This document shows, in pieces, positions 10,030-21,480 of a stretch of DNA of 64,000 nt. The first letter of the stretch is position 1; each line of letters starts with the position of its first letter. The position numbers and the translations under genes are program-made. This stretch comes from Aphelocoma coerulescens (taxonomy: Eukaryota > Chordata > Aves > Passeriformes > Corvidae): NCBI RefSeq assembly GCF_041296385.1, contig NC_091034.1:2058807-2122806 (forward strand), given 5' to 3'. The notes beneath the pieces are model-generated. The model had not been told where the DNA came from. It made no database searches and saw only the letters and a list, made by a program, of their open reading frames with translations.

Positions 10030-10429
10030 TAGCGGGCACAAGAGATCCCCAGCTGGGCCTTCCCCTGCTGTGGGACATGCTGTCCTCCCACAGGTCCTGC
10101 CAGGAGTGGTTCAGGGCAGACTCAGCAGGGAAAACTGGGGAAGGCATGAAAACATGGAGCACCTCACCCTTTCCCCTGTCCTCTGACACTGTGGGATAAA
10201 TGGTTTCACACGCAGGCTTGTTTTTGTTCCGGACGCCACTGGATGGTGCCACACAATGATTCCATGCCCAGAGGAAGCTGCTAATGGAGCCTAAATCTGC
10301 TGGGACCTGGGTACAAAGGAGCCTCAGTTCTGATCTGGATTTTTAAAGAAATTTTTCAGTGTGTTCTCCTCTGCCATTTAAATTGTCTTTTATTGGAGCT
10401 GCCTTAGCATGCATTTGCCCTGAAAGTGT

Positions 10430-10535
10430 CCAAGGCCAGGATGGAGCAACCTGGTCTAGTGGAAGGTGTCCCTAGGGTGAAACTGGATGAGCTTTAAGGT
10501 CCCTCCCAGCCCAAACCATTCCATGCTTCCATGAG
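10430..10535 (+). mobile_element. CR1 LINE 3' fragment
   Basis: CR1 3' UTR words (GTGTCCAAGGCCAGG, GGTCCCTCCCAGCCCAAACC) run up to a degenerate terminal ATTCCATG. Confidence 0.7.
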
Positions 10536-10835
10536 CTGCTGTACTTGTGTCGCTCTTCAGCACATCCTTCCCTGGGACCAGACCTGTTCAGGAGTGAAAG
10601 GGGTGAAGAATCCTTTAACAAATGAAACTTTCCAGCCTCTGTGACAGCAAATGCAGCCCATAATAGTCCATTGCCAGCAAGAAAATGCAGTCAGTGGCTT
10701 CTTTTGTCCCACAAACCTCACCAAGGAGCAGCTGGACAAACTTTTTCAGGTTTAAGCACTGATCTGGGCAGTGCATCCTTCTCCCCATGAGCAGAGAATG
10801 CAGGAAAGCAGCAGAATTCCCCTGATGGAAAAGAA

Positions 10836-11035
10836 TCAGAATCATGGAATATCGTGAGCTGGAGGGGACCCCCAAGGACCATCCAGTCCAGCTCCTGGCC
10901 CTGCACAGACACCCCAGCAATGCCACCCTGTGCCTGAGAGCATTGTCCAAACACTCCTGGAGCTCTGGCAGCCTTGGGGCTGTGCCCATTCCCTGGAGAG
11001 CCTGGGCAGTGCCCGACCAGCATCCAGTGCCAACA
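10836..11035 (-). mobile_element. CR1 LINE 3' fragment (second subfamily)
   Basis: Reversed CR1 3' end with the AGCTGGAGGGGACC block and the CAGCTCCTGGCCCTGCACAG block also seen at 33108-33310. Confidence 0.7.
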
Positions 11036-11630
11036 AAAGGATTCTTTGGCCTGTTGTAGCCCGAATTGAACAGTGCCACGTCGAGCTGTGGGACTGAAGT
11101 AAGGTCTGCTCGCACTGGAGATTGAAGTCCCAGTCCCAGCCACTGCTGGGAAAACAGCTCAGAGAGGCACAACTGCTGGGATAAAGAAGGAAACTGGGAT
11201 ATGTTAGCAGGGATCTAAAACAGAAGCTCAGCACAGAAGCTCCCGAGGCCATCAAAGCACTTCAAGAAAGAGCTCAGGGGCTGATGTTGAACCCCTGCAG
11301 ATGTAAAACCTCCAGCAGCCCTTGAGCACCTGGTTCTGAACGCCCGCAGCTTTAACGGCTGTTCAGTGAGCCCTGGGCACTGACATCATTTCAGGAGCTC
11401 TAATTTCACTGCAATCTAATATACTACAAAAATATTGTTGCCTCACTGAATCGTTAGAGCAGCAAGGAGAGCTCAGCTCCTACATGCAGAGGAGGCAGGG
11501 TCGGGGTGTTCTTTCTGTGGGAGGGATCCCACAGGGAAAGAAGGAGCTGTGTCCTCAGAGTGTAGCTCAAGGCTTTTAAAAAGATGTTTTGCCAGATCTC
11601 TGCTCCCAGAGAGAAAATCAACTGAGTGAG

Positions 11631-12254
11631 TGTCTTGGGGTGACTTTATGACGTATATCCCCTATGGCTGCTCTATGCCCAGAAATTTTGTGCCTTTCTG
11701 TGCCTTTAAACTGAGCCTGAGAGGGGGGAGAGGAAAAAACCGAGCAAACTTCTCAAAGTGGTTGTTCAAGGACACATATACACACTCCTCTGTGTCCTGC
11801 AGCGGTGAGAGGAGCAGGGGAAGCACCCTTCTTGCTTTTCAGCCAGTTTTCCAGCTCTTCTTCTCCAGAGGGAGATGGAGAGTTGAACTTTGTTTTCCTG
11901 GGACTTGGGGTTTTTCCCTTCTTCTTTTTTTTTGGACTGTTTCAACGTCAGAACACATCGGGAGAGTTCTCCACCGAGACCCTGGAGGTGGACCCAACAC
12001 GATCCAGCTCCAAGGAGGGGGAGAGACACTACGGAAGGACTCTGAAATTTTCCCAGGTTTCTCTCCACAGCGAGAGGTTCTATTATTTAGCATCATTATC
12101 CTTTTCCTGTGTGTTTGTTAAATAAATAGTTTTTATCTCTTTCACTTTCCTCCAAGGAAAATTTATTTTTTCCTGAATCTGGTGGGGGAAGGATGGTTGT
12201 AACCTGCCTTCTATCAGAGGATATTTCTCCTCCAAATTTGTCCAAACCAGCACA
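11631..12254 (+). mobile_element. Solo LTR, ERVL-type, with 5-bp target duplication
   Basis: It starts TGTCTTGGGG and ends CACA. The 5 bases before it (GTGAG, 11626-11630) are repeated exactly after it (12255-12259). A 5-bp duplication is the rule for class III (ERVL) elements. Near the start it holds TGACGTA, which resembles a cAMP-response core. AATAAA near 12120 in the transcribed direction suits the R region. No internal retroviral sequence is attached, so it is the product of LTR-LTR recombination. Confidence 0.85.
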
Positions 12255-12442
12255 GTGAGGAACCACCCCTCCTGATCCAGAGTCCCTTCAAAAAGTGTGG
12301 GAAATTGGGTAAAACACAGTTTTGGTAGGATAAGAGAAAGAAACACCACTAGAGGAGAGGGAAAAAGTTCAGCTGGGCAGTGGTTAGAGTTAGAAAGGAT
12401 TTTGCTCCTTGGACTCGTGAGCACAAGGCAACTGTGCTGTGC

Positions 12443-12520
12443 ATGGAATCATGGAATTGCTGAGGTTGGAAAAGACCTCTCAGATCATCGAGTCCAACCG
12501 TTAACGCAGCACCACTGAGA
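12443..12520 (-). mobile_element. CR1 LINE 3' end, short
   Basis: Reversed CR1 end with GAGGTTGGAAAAGACCTCTC and the ATCATCGAGTCCAACC block. Confidence 0.7.
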
Positions 12521-12865
12521 GAACAGAGGAACAAGCAATCACAAAACAAGCAGGAGATGAAACCAGTGACAGCACTACAGCCCTTGGTGCTGAAATGGTG
12601 TTTTTGTGTGGTACTTTGGGCAGGCACAAACTCACTCACCAGCCTGGGCCGGCTTGAGTTGGAGTAGAGGAGATCAAATCAATCTATTCTGCTTCCCAGA
12701 AAAGTGACTTAGCTCAGGGTCTCTGTCTTGCTCAGCACGTTCTGGAGATTTTTGCTCTGCTTCGTGCACAGGGAGCTCCTGTCTGCAAGTGCACATTGAG
12801 GGAACTGGTGTGGAGAGACACCAGGACGTGGAAGAACCCTCTCCATTCCTGAGGAAATGGCTTGA

Positions 12866-13110
12866 AAATGAAAGGGAATAGGGTTATATTGGATATTGGG
12901 AAGAAATTGCTCCCTGTGAGGGAGGTGAGGCCCTGGCACAGGGTGCCCAGAGCAGCTGTGGCTGCCCCTGGATTCCTGGCAGTGTCCAAGGCCAGGTTGG
13001 ACAGGTCTTGAAGCAACCTGGGACAGTGGAAGGAGTCCCTACCCATGGCAGGGGTGGGACTGGATGGGTTTTAGGATCCCTTCCAGCCCAAACTGTTCTG
13101 TGATTCCATG
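12866..13110 (+). mobile_element. CR1 LINE 3' fragment
   Basis: Direct-orientation CR1 3' UTR ending CCCTTCCAGCCCAAACTG and TGATTCCATG, the usual 8-bp terminal repeat type. Confidence 0.8.
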
Positions 13111-14579
13111 ACCCCTACACTCTCTAGAGATACAAATGTCATCTGATCCAGGGACAACTGATGAACAAACCCATGAAGCAAGGAGACATTTCTACTGATC
13201 TGTTGACTGATGACACTGTGGGCCAGATAGAAGATGAAAGCTTTAGAGTAAGCAAGTCTGAGGAAAAATCCAAGCCTGCTGATTTTTAAAGAAAAATAAC
13301 TAGGAAATGATGTCAGCAAGGTGGTGCAGCCCTGGGATATATTAACGGAGCAGAGGTGAACTGGTGGGCTTGGAATTTTTCCAAGATGGGCCAAAGCAAA
13401 ACTATGATTTCCCTCATCCAGTGTTGCCCATCGTCCTCCCCCAAGTGCGAGGCTGGACCTGAGACTTCAGAGGCCCCTTCCTATGAGTGGCAGCAATTCT
13501 GCAAAAGGGTTCAAGAAACAGCTCATCATCCTGGAACAGAGAAGGCCAAGGGGTCTGGGAAAGAGGCAGGAAAAGTGCTGAGCAGTTTGGGAAGGTTGAT
13601 GGGATGTGATGTCTCAATGTCACTTCTAACACAAGAATGGGAGAGCACCACCCAACTGTGGGGTTGCAGGTTCAGAACACACCAAAGAATTTGTCTCTTC
13701 CCACAATGGACAATTGGCTGTGGATCTGTCATGTGCAGGGTCAGATGGCAGATATTTACAGGGGTTTAAAAAAGGAATGCAAAAGCTCATGGAAAAACAG
13801 TCCATGGAAGGCCACTGAGGAAAATGCACATTCCATGGTCAGAACGATCACAGGATCAACTCCATACATTTGTCCTGTTCTTTATCTTTTCTTGACGCAT
13901 CAGATGGTTTTCCAAATGTCCTGACCAAACCCAGCCCCACCTCAATAATGTTTTTCAACATTATTGGACCCTCACAAACCATATTTCTACCAGCTGAGAC
14001 ATCGGCCACCATCATTCCAAAGGCACTGGTTGGGAGTAGGGAACAGCAAAGCAGAATCAGAAAAATAGCTCATCCTGCAGAGTGCAGGGCCCAAGGATGG
14101 GAGTTTCTGCCCATAACTGAAGAGGTTGAGAGGAAGTTACAAGAGAATAACTTTATAAATATATAAATATATACATACACACATACACATATTTTATATA
14201 TATATATACGAGTACACTGAAAGCAAAGCAAAAGTTTTAGATCCATAAGTGATTCAGGCACATAAAAACCCCTTCCACAAAACAAAACCTGCAACAACAA
14301 TAAAAAACCAAAACCCAAACCCCAAACCAAAAAGTTCCAACCCCCAAAAATCCTAAAAGGGCAAAAAAGACAAAACCCCCACACTAAAAGCTCACCCACA
14401 CAACCAAAAACACCCTAGGGACTAAACTGGTACCCAAAAATCACCATCTAATGACCTAGATCAGGAGACTTCCCCCTGGAGTTTTGCACAGAGTAAACTA
14501 AACCCACAAGGGCCGAGATAAACCAACTTCTAAGAAGAATCTTTTAAAATACTTTGAAAATATTTTAGTCTTAACTGAG
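13111..14579. other. No recognised gene; AT-rich patch at 14155-14215
   Basis: No exon supported. A TATAAATA/TACACA low-complexity patch at 14155-14215 and an A/C-rich patch at 14275-14400 stand out. Confidence 0.35.
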
Positions 14580-15559
14580 TGTTGGGGTTTTAGGAGTTCT
14601 CCTGGCTTTTTTTCTGTTAAAGGAATTTTCCCCATACATGTTGCTAGGAGGACAAATTGCTGAGTACTTAAGAAAAACAAAAGAGTAGCCATTTGGGTGG
14701 GGTGCATCTGGCTACTCTTGTTTCACCTGGGTGTGTGGGCAGTCAGTCCCCGGCGTTTGGACTGAGAGGGAGGCTGTTTCATCGGCTGCTTTTCCTTCTA
14801 CTGGAGAAGCTCCGGGATCCCAAGCCCGCGTTCCCTGCCCCGCTGGGAGCTGGGCCGTGGCTGCCCTGCCCCCGCCATTGCTCCGAGCCTTTGCTACGTT
14901 GTAGCTGTGCTCGCCCTGCCTGCCCAGACCTCCGGGGGGTTCCCACTGCAGCTCTGCAGTTTGGGTACATCTTGTCTGCCACCCGGGATTTGAGCTCGTC
15001 CCTGCTGTTCCAGCCTGCTGTTCCTGAGGCTCCGGCCGGACACCGGGATCAGCTGCCCAGGGGTTTGTGAAGCCTTTGCTGTTCCCGAGGGTCCGGTCAG
15101 ACACTGGGATCGGCTGCCCAGGGGTTTGTGAAGCCTTTGTTCCATCCCTTCCCCAGGATCCCAGGCCGTCAGTGCCGCGTGCTCCCCGAGCTCGCTCTGG
15201 AGCGCCCCCTGCAGCCGCGGGGGAACCATCGCACCTGCCCTGCTCACCGGAGCCACCAGCGCCCCTGCCGGCTGCAAGCAGAACTGCACCCGAGGGGAAA
15301 GGGCCTGACAGCCACGAAGGGTGGGACTGGGTTTGTGATTGTTTGCTGTTACTGCCAGAGTTATTGTTGTTTGTTTGACTTGTTATAGACATACAGATAT
15401 ATAATAGTAAAGAACTCTTATTTCTATTTCCCACATCTTTGCCTGAAAGCCCCCTTGATTTCAAAATTATAATAACTCGGAGGGAAGGGGGGTCGCATCT
15501 GCCATTCCAAGGGAAGCTCCTGCCTTCCTTAGCAGACACCTGTCTTTCAAACCAAGACA
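14580..15559 (+). mobile_element. Solo LTR (about 980 bp) with internal 61-bp duplication
   Basis: It starts TGTTGGGG and ends AAGACA. The flanking 5-mers are CTGAG (14575-14579) and CTGGG (15560-15564), four of five matching, as expected for an older ERVL-like insertion. The middle is GC-rich and holds a tandem 61-bp duplication (15018-15139). The long open frames on both strands in this GC-rich part are not conserved genes that I recognise. Confidence 0.65.
15018..15139. repeat. 61-bp tandem duplication within the LTR
   Basis: Two copies (15018-15078 and 15079-15139) differ at a handful of positions and share GCTGCCCAGGGGTTTGTGAA. Confidence 0.85.
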
Positions 15560-15564
15560 CTGGG

Positions 15565-16399
15565 CAAAGACTAAAGAGCAGAACACCCCCCTGTAAATAC
15601 CTGACAGTTTTCCTGACAAGTCAAGGAAGAAACCTCAGGAGCAAAGGTATGTGGTGGGTGTAGGGCTTCACAGTGCTCTGTCCATGCTGAAGAATGCTTT
15701 GTGTCCAAGGAATGTCTCTTTATATGCCTGAATATCTTAGGAAAAGTTCCTGTTTCAATTCAAGGGATGGCTGAGTCAATACAAACCCAAGGACATCGCA
15801 CAACGATGTGGGAAAGGGAGCAGAAGCTGCCGTGGGTGTTGGGAAACACAAACATTATGCTATAAGGTTTTTTTAATTCCAACAGGATTTTCCCTTGTGA
15901 GAGCAGGGAATGTTGTAAAAATCTTCCTCTAAACTGGGCTGCTCTGACAGGTATTTGTTTGACCCATTGTCTTTCTCTCATTTGGCTGGAAGGAAACTAT
16001 TGATAGAAAAAGCCCTTTGGGATGATCAGCTGTGTACTGAAGTCATCAGTAGTTCCCAATCCCTTCAGATGACATCCCTGGAGTGCCAGGCTGACTTCCC
16101 TGCAGGCAGAGGACGTGTTTTAACAGGGCAGGGCTCTGCCTGTGCCATGTCAGGGCCATCTGGGCTGCACCAGCTTCACGGGGATTCGCTCCTTTTCTGC
16201 TCGGGCTGAGCCAGCTCCAGTTGCTGCCTTTCCACCGGGAGTCCCAGAAGAGCTGCCTGAGATCCTTCAGCTGGGGATGTTTTTGCTGTCACGGCAAGGG
16301 AACAGGGGACAATCACTACAGCTGAGTTCCAGCTTCTCACACTCTGCCCTGATTTCAGCTGGGCTAGAGTTTCAATCCTCTCCCAAGCAGCTGGTACAG
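15565..16399. other. No recognised gene
   Basis: No feature supported in this interval. Confidence 0.35.
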
Positions 16400-16495
16400 G
16401 GCAGTGTTCTGGGATTGGGAGCAGTGTCCCTGCATTTGGCAGGGGGTTGGACCAGGAGATCTTTAAGGTTCCTTCAGACCCAGTCTGGGACTCTC
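16400..16495 (+). mobile_element. CR1 LINE 3' end, degenerate
   Basis: GGGGGTTGGACCAGGAGATC, then TTTAAGGTTCCTTCAGACCC; a diverged CR1 terminus. Confidence 0.5.
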
Positions 16496-16734
16496 TAATA
16501 ATGTTGGTCACACCCAGATGTGTCAGTGGGCGCTGAGTTGTGCTCCCTAAAATCAAGGATTTTTCAGTGTCCCGTGCTCTGCACAAGAAGCTGAGAGGGG
16601 GCATGGCCAGGACAGCTGACCTGAACTGCCAAAGGGATATTCCAGACCCCAGAATGTCATGTCCAGTATATAAACTGGGAAGAGTTGAGCGGAATCTGCT
16701 GATTGTTGCTTGGGGATGAGCTGGGCAACAGTTG

Positions 16735-16811
16735 GTGGGTGGTGAGCAACTTTATTGGGCTGAGATTACATTTAATTTGGGGTTTATTTATCTGTCTCTT
16801 TTTATTGTTGC

Positions 16812-16869
<58 letters not shown>

Positions 16870-17002
16870 TCTTCCAATTATTAAACTGCTCTCAACCCAT
16901 GATATTTACCCTTCTTTTTCCTGATTCTCCTCCCCATCTCACCAGGGAGAGGAGTGAGTGAATGTCTGTGTGGTGCTTGGCTGTCACCTGGGGTTATTCC
17001 AC
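16735..17002 (+). mobile_element. Degenerate LTR 3' portion with (ATT)n
   Basis: The words TCTCAACCCATGA, CCTGATTCTCCTCCCCATC and GTGTGGTGCTTGGCTG follow the order seen in the 3' third of common avian ERVL LTRs. A pure ATT microsatellite (16813-16870) sits inside. Both ends are unclear. Confidence 0.5.
16813..16870. repeat. (ATT)n microsatellite
   Basis: About 19 perfect ATT units. Confidence 0.95.
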
Positions 17003-17049
17003 GCCCCTTCAGCTGTCACTCTACAGCCATCTGAGTGTGGTGGGTGCTG

Positions 17050-18095
17050 GGGTGGCGTGGCCAGGGTTTGGTACCAGGGGGGTTACAGGGGTGGCTGCTG
17101 TGAGCAGTTGCCAGAAGCTCCCCCTGAGTCCGGCAGAGCCAATTCCAGGTGTCTCCAGGATGGAGCCACCACTGGCCAAGGCTGAGGCCAGCACAGATGG
17201 TGGGGACACCTCTGGGATAACAGAGTGAAGAAGAACAAACCCCAGGTTATTGCACAGAGTGGGGTAAGACCATGGGAGAGGAACAGCTCTGCAGACACCC
17301 AGGGCAGGGCAGGAGGGGCAGGAGCTTCTCCAGGTGCCAGAGCAGAGACTGCCCTGAGATTCTGTGGGGAAGCCCATGGGGAGGCAGCTGTGCCCCTGCA
17401 GCCCATGGAGGGCCCAGGGGGGCAGAGATGCACCTGCAGCCCCTGGAGGAGCCCAAACCTGAGCAGGGGGATGCTGGAGAGGGGCTGTGAGCCTGTGGGA
17501 AGGCTGTGCTGGAGCTGGGTCCTGGCAGGAACCTGCAGACCCATGGAGAGAGGAACCCACACTGGAGCAGGCTCCTGGTAGAACTTGTGACCCCATGGGG
17601 GACTCACATTGGAGCAGTTCCTGAAGGACTGGCCCTGTGGAAGAGTGATCCACGCTGCAGCACTTTGTGGAGAGCTGTTGCCTGTGGGATGGATCAGGTT
17701 GGAGAAGTTCATGGAGAGCTGTCTCCCGTGGGAGGGACCCTGCGGTGGAGCAGCAGCAGGAATAACGTGTGATGAACTGAATATAACCTCCACTCCCATC
17801 CCCCTGTGCTGACAGAGGGAGGAGACAGAACTGGGAAGGAGGAAGGGTGGGAGAAAGGTGTTTTTAAGGTCTGCTTTTGCTTCTCATTATCCTGCTCTGA
17901 TTTTGTTAGATACACAATTATTACCTCTAATTCCAGCCTGCTTTGCCTGTGAGGGTGTTTGTTGAGGGATCTCTCCCAGCCCTTATCTCAACCCATGAAT
18001 CCTCAGCCCTATATTCTCCCCTCTGTCCAGCTGTGGAGGGAAGTGATGGAGAGGCTTTGGTGGGTGCCTGGAATGCAGCCGGGGTCACCCCACTA
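17050..18095 (+). mobile_element. Degenerate ERVL-type LTR
   Basis: The run of GAGCAGG/CCATGG-rich words, then AACGTGTGATGAACTGAATA, then CTCAACCCATGAATCC, then a TGGGTGCCTGG end, follows the layout of long songbird ERVL LTRs as I remember them. No clean ends or target duplication were found, so the boundaries are approximate. The overlapping open frames are not genes. Confidence 0.5.
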
Positions 18096-18162
18096 CAGCT
18101 GGGCACAGAGAAATAACATTAATTTAACTCTTTTTGTCCTACCTGAGAAGAAGGTTCCCATT

Positions 18163-18727
18163 TGTCCTGGGTTGAGGTGTATTCTATTACCATCCTCACG
18201 AGCTGTGGAAATCAGGTGGGGCAGTGTTTCCTTGCCTCCTCCCCCCAGACTATCTTTCTGTTAATGGCCCATCATTGTCCTGCTGCATGACTCAGAGATA
18301 ACTCCCTCCGGACTATCTTCTGTTAATGAGCCTAATCAACACTTGGCCTCATGACTCATTACCCCATTGTGAGATGCTCCACCCAGAGGGAGGAACCAAG
18401 CCATCCCATCGTGGATATAATCTGAGATTCTGAACACCAGAGACAACCCTTTCCACTGGATTTCCAGAGGACAGGAGCTACACAGCCACCACTGGACTTT
18501 CTGAGGAAGAGCAGACCCCTTTATTACAGGATCACCACTTCAGAGGACTGCAGCCACCATTCCACCAGACTGCTACCACCACCCTGCCTAACAGGGACTC
18601 AGGTTGTATCTTGACTCTGTCAGTTTGAACCAGTGTTTTCTTTTACTTTTTTTTTCTTTTCTTTAATTTCCATTAAATTGTTATTCTGACTTGGTGCCTC
18701 CCACTGGTTTGTTTTCACACTAGTACA
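18163..18727 (+). mobile_element. Solo LTR, ERVL-type, with 5-bp target duplication CCATT
   Basis: It starts TGTCCTGGGTTG and ends CTAGTACA. CCATT flanks it exactly on both sides (18158-18162 and 18728-18732). It is a close relative of the LTR at 41279-41797 but carries an extra segment of roughly 55-60 bp, a diverged duplication of the GACTATCTT...ATGACTCA block, so it has two TGACTCA (AP-1-type) motifs. An ATTAAA near 18672 may serve polyadenylation. Confidence 0.9.
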
Positions 18728-18732
18728 CCATT

Positions 18733-19635
18733 TGACCCAGCCACTCTTGTCATGGGGACACTGGGGGAGCTGGACAATGGTGTCCACTCTGCTTACCCAG
18801 TCCAGAACTGCCAGTTCTGGAGGCAGAGCTTCTTGTTATTCACATGATAAAATAATTTAAAACATCTCTTGTCAGCTCACTGTTTTTTGACTTCTATGAC
18901 ATCATTATCATCCCCAGTAGACTCTTCTTCTTAAAAAAAAAAAAAAAAAGACATCTGTGTACATTTTCAGAAATGCTGAGAACTCAGAATCTGTTCTCAC
19001 CTTCAGGGACCTTGACAAATGGTTTGTCATAAAATCAGTGGGTTGAATATGCACAACCTGGCGATGGGCTGCTGATGAACCCATTACCAGGGCTCGGAGT
19101 AACTCTTAATTTGGGGGGAGCTGCCACTCCAAACTGTCAGGTTACACTTACGTGGAGCAGATGTGCTGCACATTGATTTATTCATGTGCCCAGAGTGGAG
19201 CATCTTTCTAAATAAAAGTGAAATGTAATTTTAGCCCAAGGTCATTATTAGTATTCCTTATCTTGTGCTTGTTATAAAAAGCCCATCAACTGCATCTCAG
19301 TGATCCCAAAACCTGCTTTGGGATTGTCTAACCTCGTCCACACCTTAAATTTCTTTGCCTTATACCAATTGTTAAATTTCTATTTTTTTTTCCTTCTGTT
19401 TCATGAGATGAAGAATATTTTTAGGGTTCATAGCACAGTGATCCATCCTGTTACAGAGGATTTTAATATTCTGACTGGATATCCTTTTCTCTCCCCTGGC
19501 TTGTGAGGGTAATGGGCACCTCGGTGGATTTTTGTTGACATGTCCCTCAAAGGATTTCTGTAAACTTTCAGTGTAACCTGAGGTTTGGACTGAGCAAACT
19601 TAAACCCAGGCATCTCCCTCGTCCTTTGGGATGAG
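18733..19635. other. No recognised gene; A-run at 18932-18949
   Basis: No exon supported. One 17- to 18-base poly(A) run. Confidence 0.35.
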
Positions 19636-19870
19636 GAGTTGGGGTTAGGAGTAGAGTTAGGGTTAGGGTTGGGCTTAGGGTCAAGATCAGGGTCAGGGTT
19701 AGGGTTAAGGGTAGGATTAGGGTCAGTGTTAGGGTTGTGCTTATGCTGAGGTCTGTGTTAATGTAGGGTTAGGTTCATGGTTCATGTTGTGTAAAGGTTT
19801 GGTTTCTGGTTAGGGTCAAGATTATGTTTAGATTTAGGGTTTCTCTAGCGTTAATGTTAGGGTTACGGAA
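19636..19870 (+). repeat. Degenerate interstitial telomere-like repeat (TTAGGG)
   Basis: TTAGGG and one-step variants (TCAGGG, TTAAGGG, TTAGGT) recur more than a dozen times, densest at 19650-19740 and decaying to the right. All are on the plus strand. Confidence 0.8.
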
Positions 19871-20844
19871 AGCTCAGAGTTTTCTGCAGGTGCATTCATG
19901 TTGATCTCCATCTACCTAGGTGATTTGTCATCTCAAATCCGTACAAAGCTCTCTCATTCTTGTTCGTCTCTGGCGTCAGTTTTCACATTTAGCCTGGATT
20001 CTTGAATTTGTGTTTTATTTTTTTACCTTTAGGTGAGTCTTTCCTAGGTCTCCTCCAGCCTGATTTCTTCCCCAAGCTGCTGCCTCACATTCAAAGCTTT
20101 TTCTGTTCCTTTTCAGCATTTGGGATCAGCTCCCCTGCATTTCAACAAACTCTTGGCAGAGGGTTTGAACCTTCTATGTACCCTGTAGAGGTCTGGCTGC
20201 CTTGGAAGAAGGGGAGAGACACCTTTCCCTTCCCCTCACCAGTGGTGGGACCTTTGTGCCCTGGTGGGCTGCAGCAATTACAGTTACTCTCCCAGAGGGT
20301 TTGGGATCCCTGCTATGGCACTTCCTTGTCTTCTCTCCGCTTTTGCAGTGGCCTTTTCCTTGCTGGGCACGTGTGTCCTCTCCAGCCATGTCCTGGACGC
20401 TCTGTGCAGCCTGTCCAGAGGAGTGGCCCTTGCCATGGACAACCACTGCCATCCAGTCACTCGACTGATGATGGAGGGGGAGTGGCCAGGACAGATGGCA
20501 TCCTTCCTGCCTTGGGGATGAAGGATGGTGAGGAAGAGCAAGTCCATGGCTGTAGCTGGCAAAGAAGAACTGTGGCACTGGGGGTGGAGGAGCCATGCCT
20601 GGAGAGATGGCTCCCAGGACAGGTGATGCTGCTGGGAATATGGCAAACAAAAGCTGATGGCTGGGCTGGGCCTGCAGGGGATGATCCATGTTGCTTCCCT
20701 GGGCATGGGGATGGGCCAGCAGCAGGTCCATGCCAGAGCCAGGCAATGTTTCCATCTCTGGGAAGAGAAAGGTGGGGAATTCACCTTCCGTTGTTTGTAC
20801 CTCTCACCAACCAGGTTAAACCACAGAAGTGTGCTTATCACAGA
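19871..20844. other. No recognised gene
   Basis: A 382-codon open frame covers 20002-21150 on the plus strand, but its C-terminal part runs into a reversed CR1 and it shows no domain I can recognise. It is probably chance or decayed repeat. Confidence 0.35.
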
Positions 20845-21150
20845 AGCATGGAATCATTTAGGTTGGAAAACCTCTCAGACCATCAAGTGCAACCATCAGC
20901 CAGCACCACCATGTTCACCCTAACCCATGTCCCCAGGTGCCACATCCGCACGTTTTATGAGCATCCCCAGGGATGGGGACTCCACTGCTGCCCTGGGCAG
21001 CCTGTGCCAGTGCCTGACCAGCCGTTCTGTGAAGGAATCTTCCCAATACCCAACCTAAACCTCCCCTGCCACAGCTTGAGGCTGTTCCCTCTCATCCCCC
21101 TTGTTTCCTGCGAGCAGAACCTGTCATCAAGTTGTGGAGTTATTATTTAA
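20845..21150 (-). mobile_element. CR1 LINE 3' fragment
   Basis: Reversed CR1 beginning GGAATCATTTAGGTTGGAAA and continuing through the GTGCCACATCC, GCCCTGGGCAGCC and CTTGAGGCTGTTCCC blocks. Confidence 0.8.
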
Positions 21151-21409
21151 TAAACCATTAAAACATCTTATCTGGGCCCAGGGTAAAGATTTCCTGTCAC
21201 AACACAAATGAATGCCAAACAACCCCTGAAATGTTATTTTAGCCCATTTTTAACAACATTTCCCAGACAGCCCCATGGCTGTGCCAGAATGGGGTCCTGT
21301 GACCTTGTTCAGAGCTTTCCAGATGCTGCCTTGAGCTCTGGATTAATAATTTCCCTTTCCCCCACTAATTTGACTCGATTTTCCTGCTTCTGTTCAATGC
21401 AACTGTAGC

Positions 21410-21480
21410 ATCCAGGAGTGGGACTTGATCCATGTGGGCCCCTTCAACTCAGGATATTCCATGAATCTGTGATTCCATAA
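21410..21480 (+). mobile_element. CR1 LINE 3' end, short
   Basis: CCCCTTCAACTCAGGATATTC followed by TGTGATTCC, the CR1 terminus of the second subfamily. Confidence 0.5.

Noticed and set aside
8990..10252. Frames of up to 420 codons on both strands over the 9.1-kb minisatellite
   Set aside because: All frames are repeat translations of the same unit; no start context, splice sites or domain.
14693..15560. GC-rich frames of 125-282 codons on both strands
   Set aside because: They lie inside an LTR with a near-perfect target duplication and their openness is helped by the 61-bp duplication; no domain recognised.
17021..17799. Overlapping frames of 118-238 codons
   Set aside because: Located in a degenerate LTR; both strands open, no motif.
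20002..21150. 382-codon plus-strand frame
   Set aside because: Its C-terminal third is a reversed CR1, and no domain or splice support is visible.
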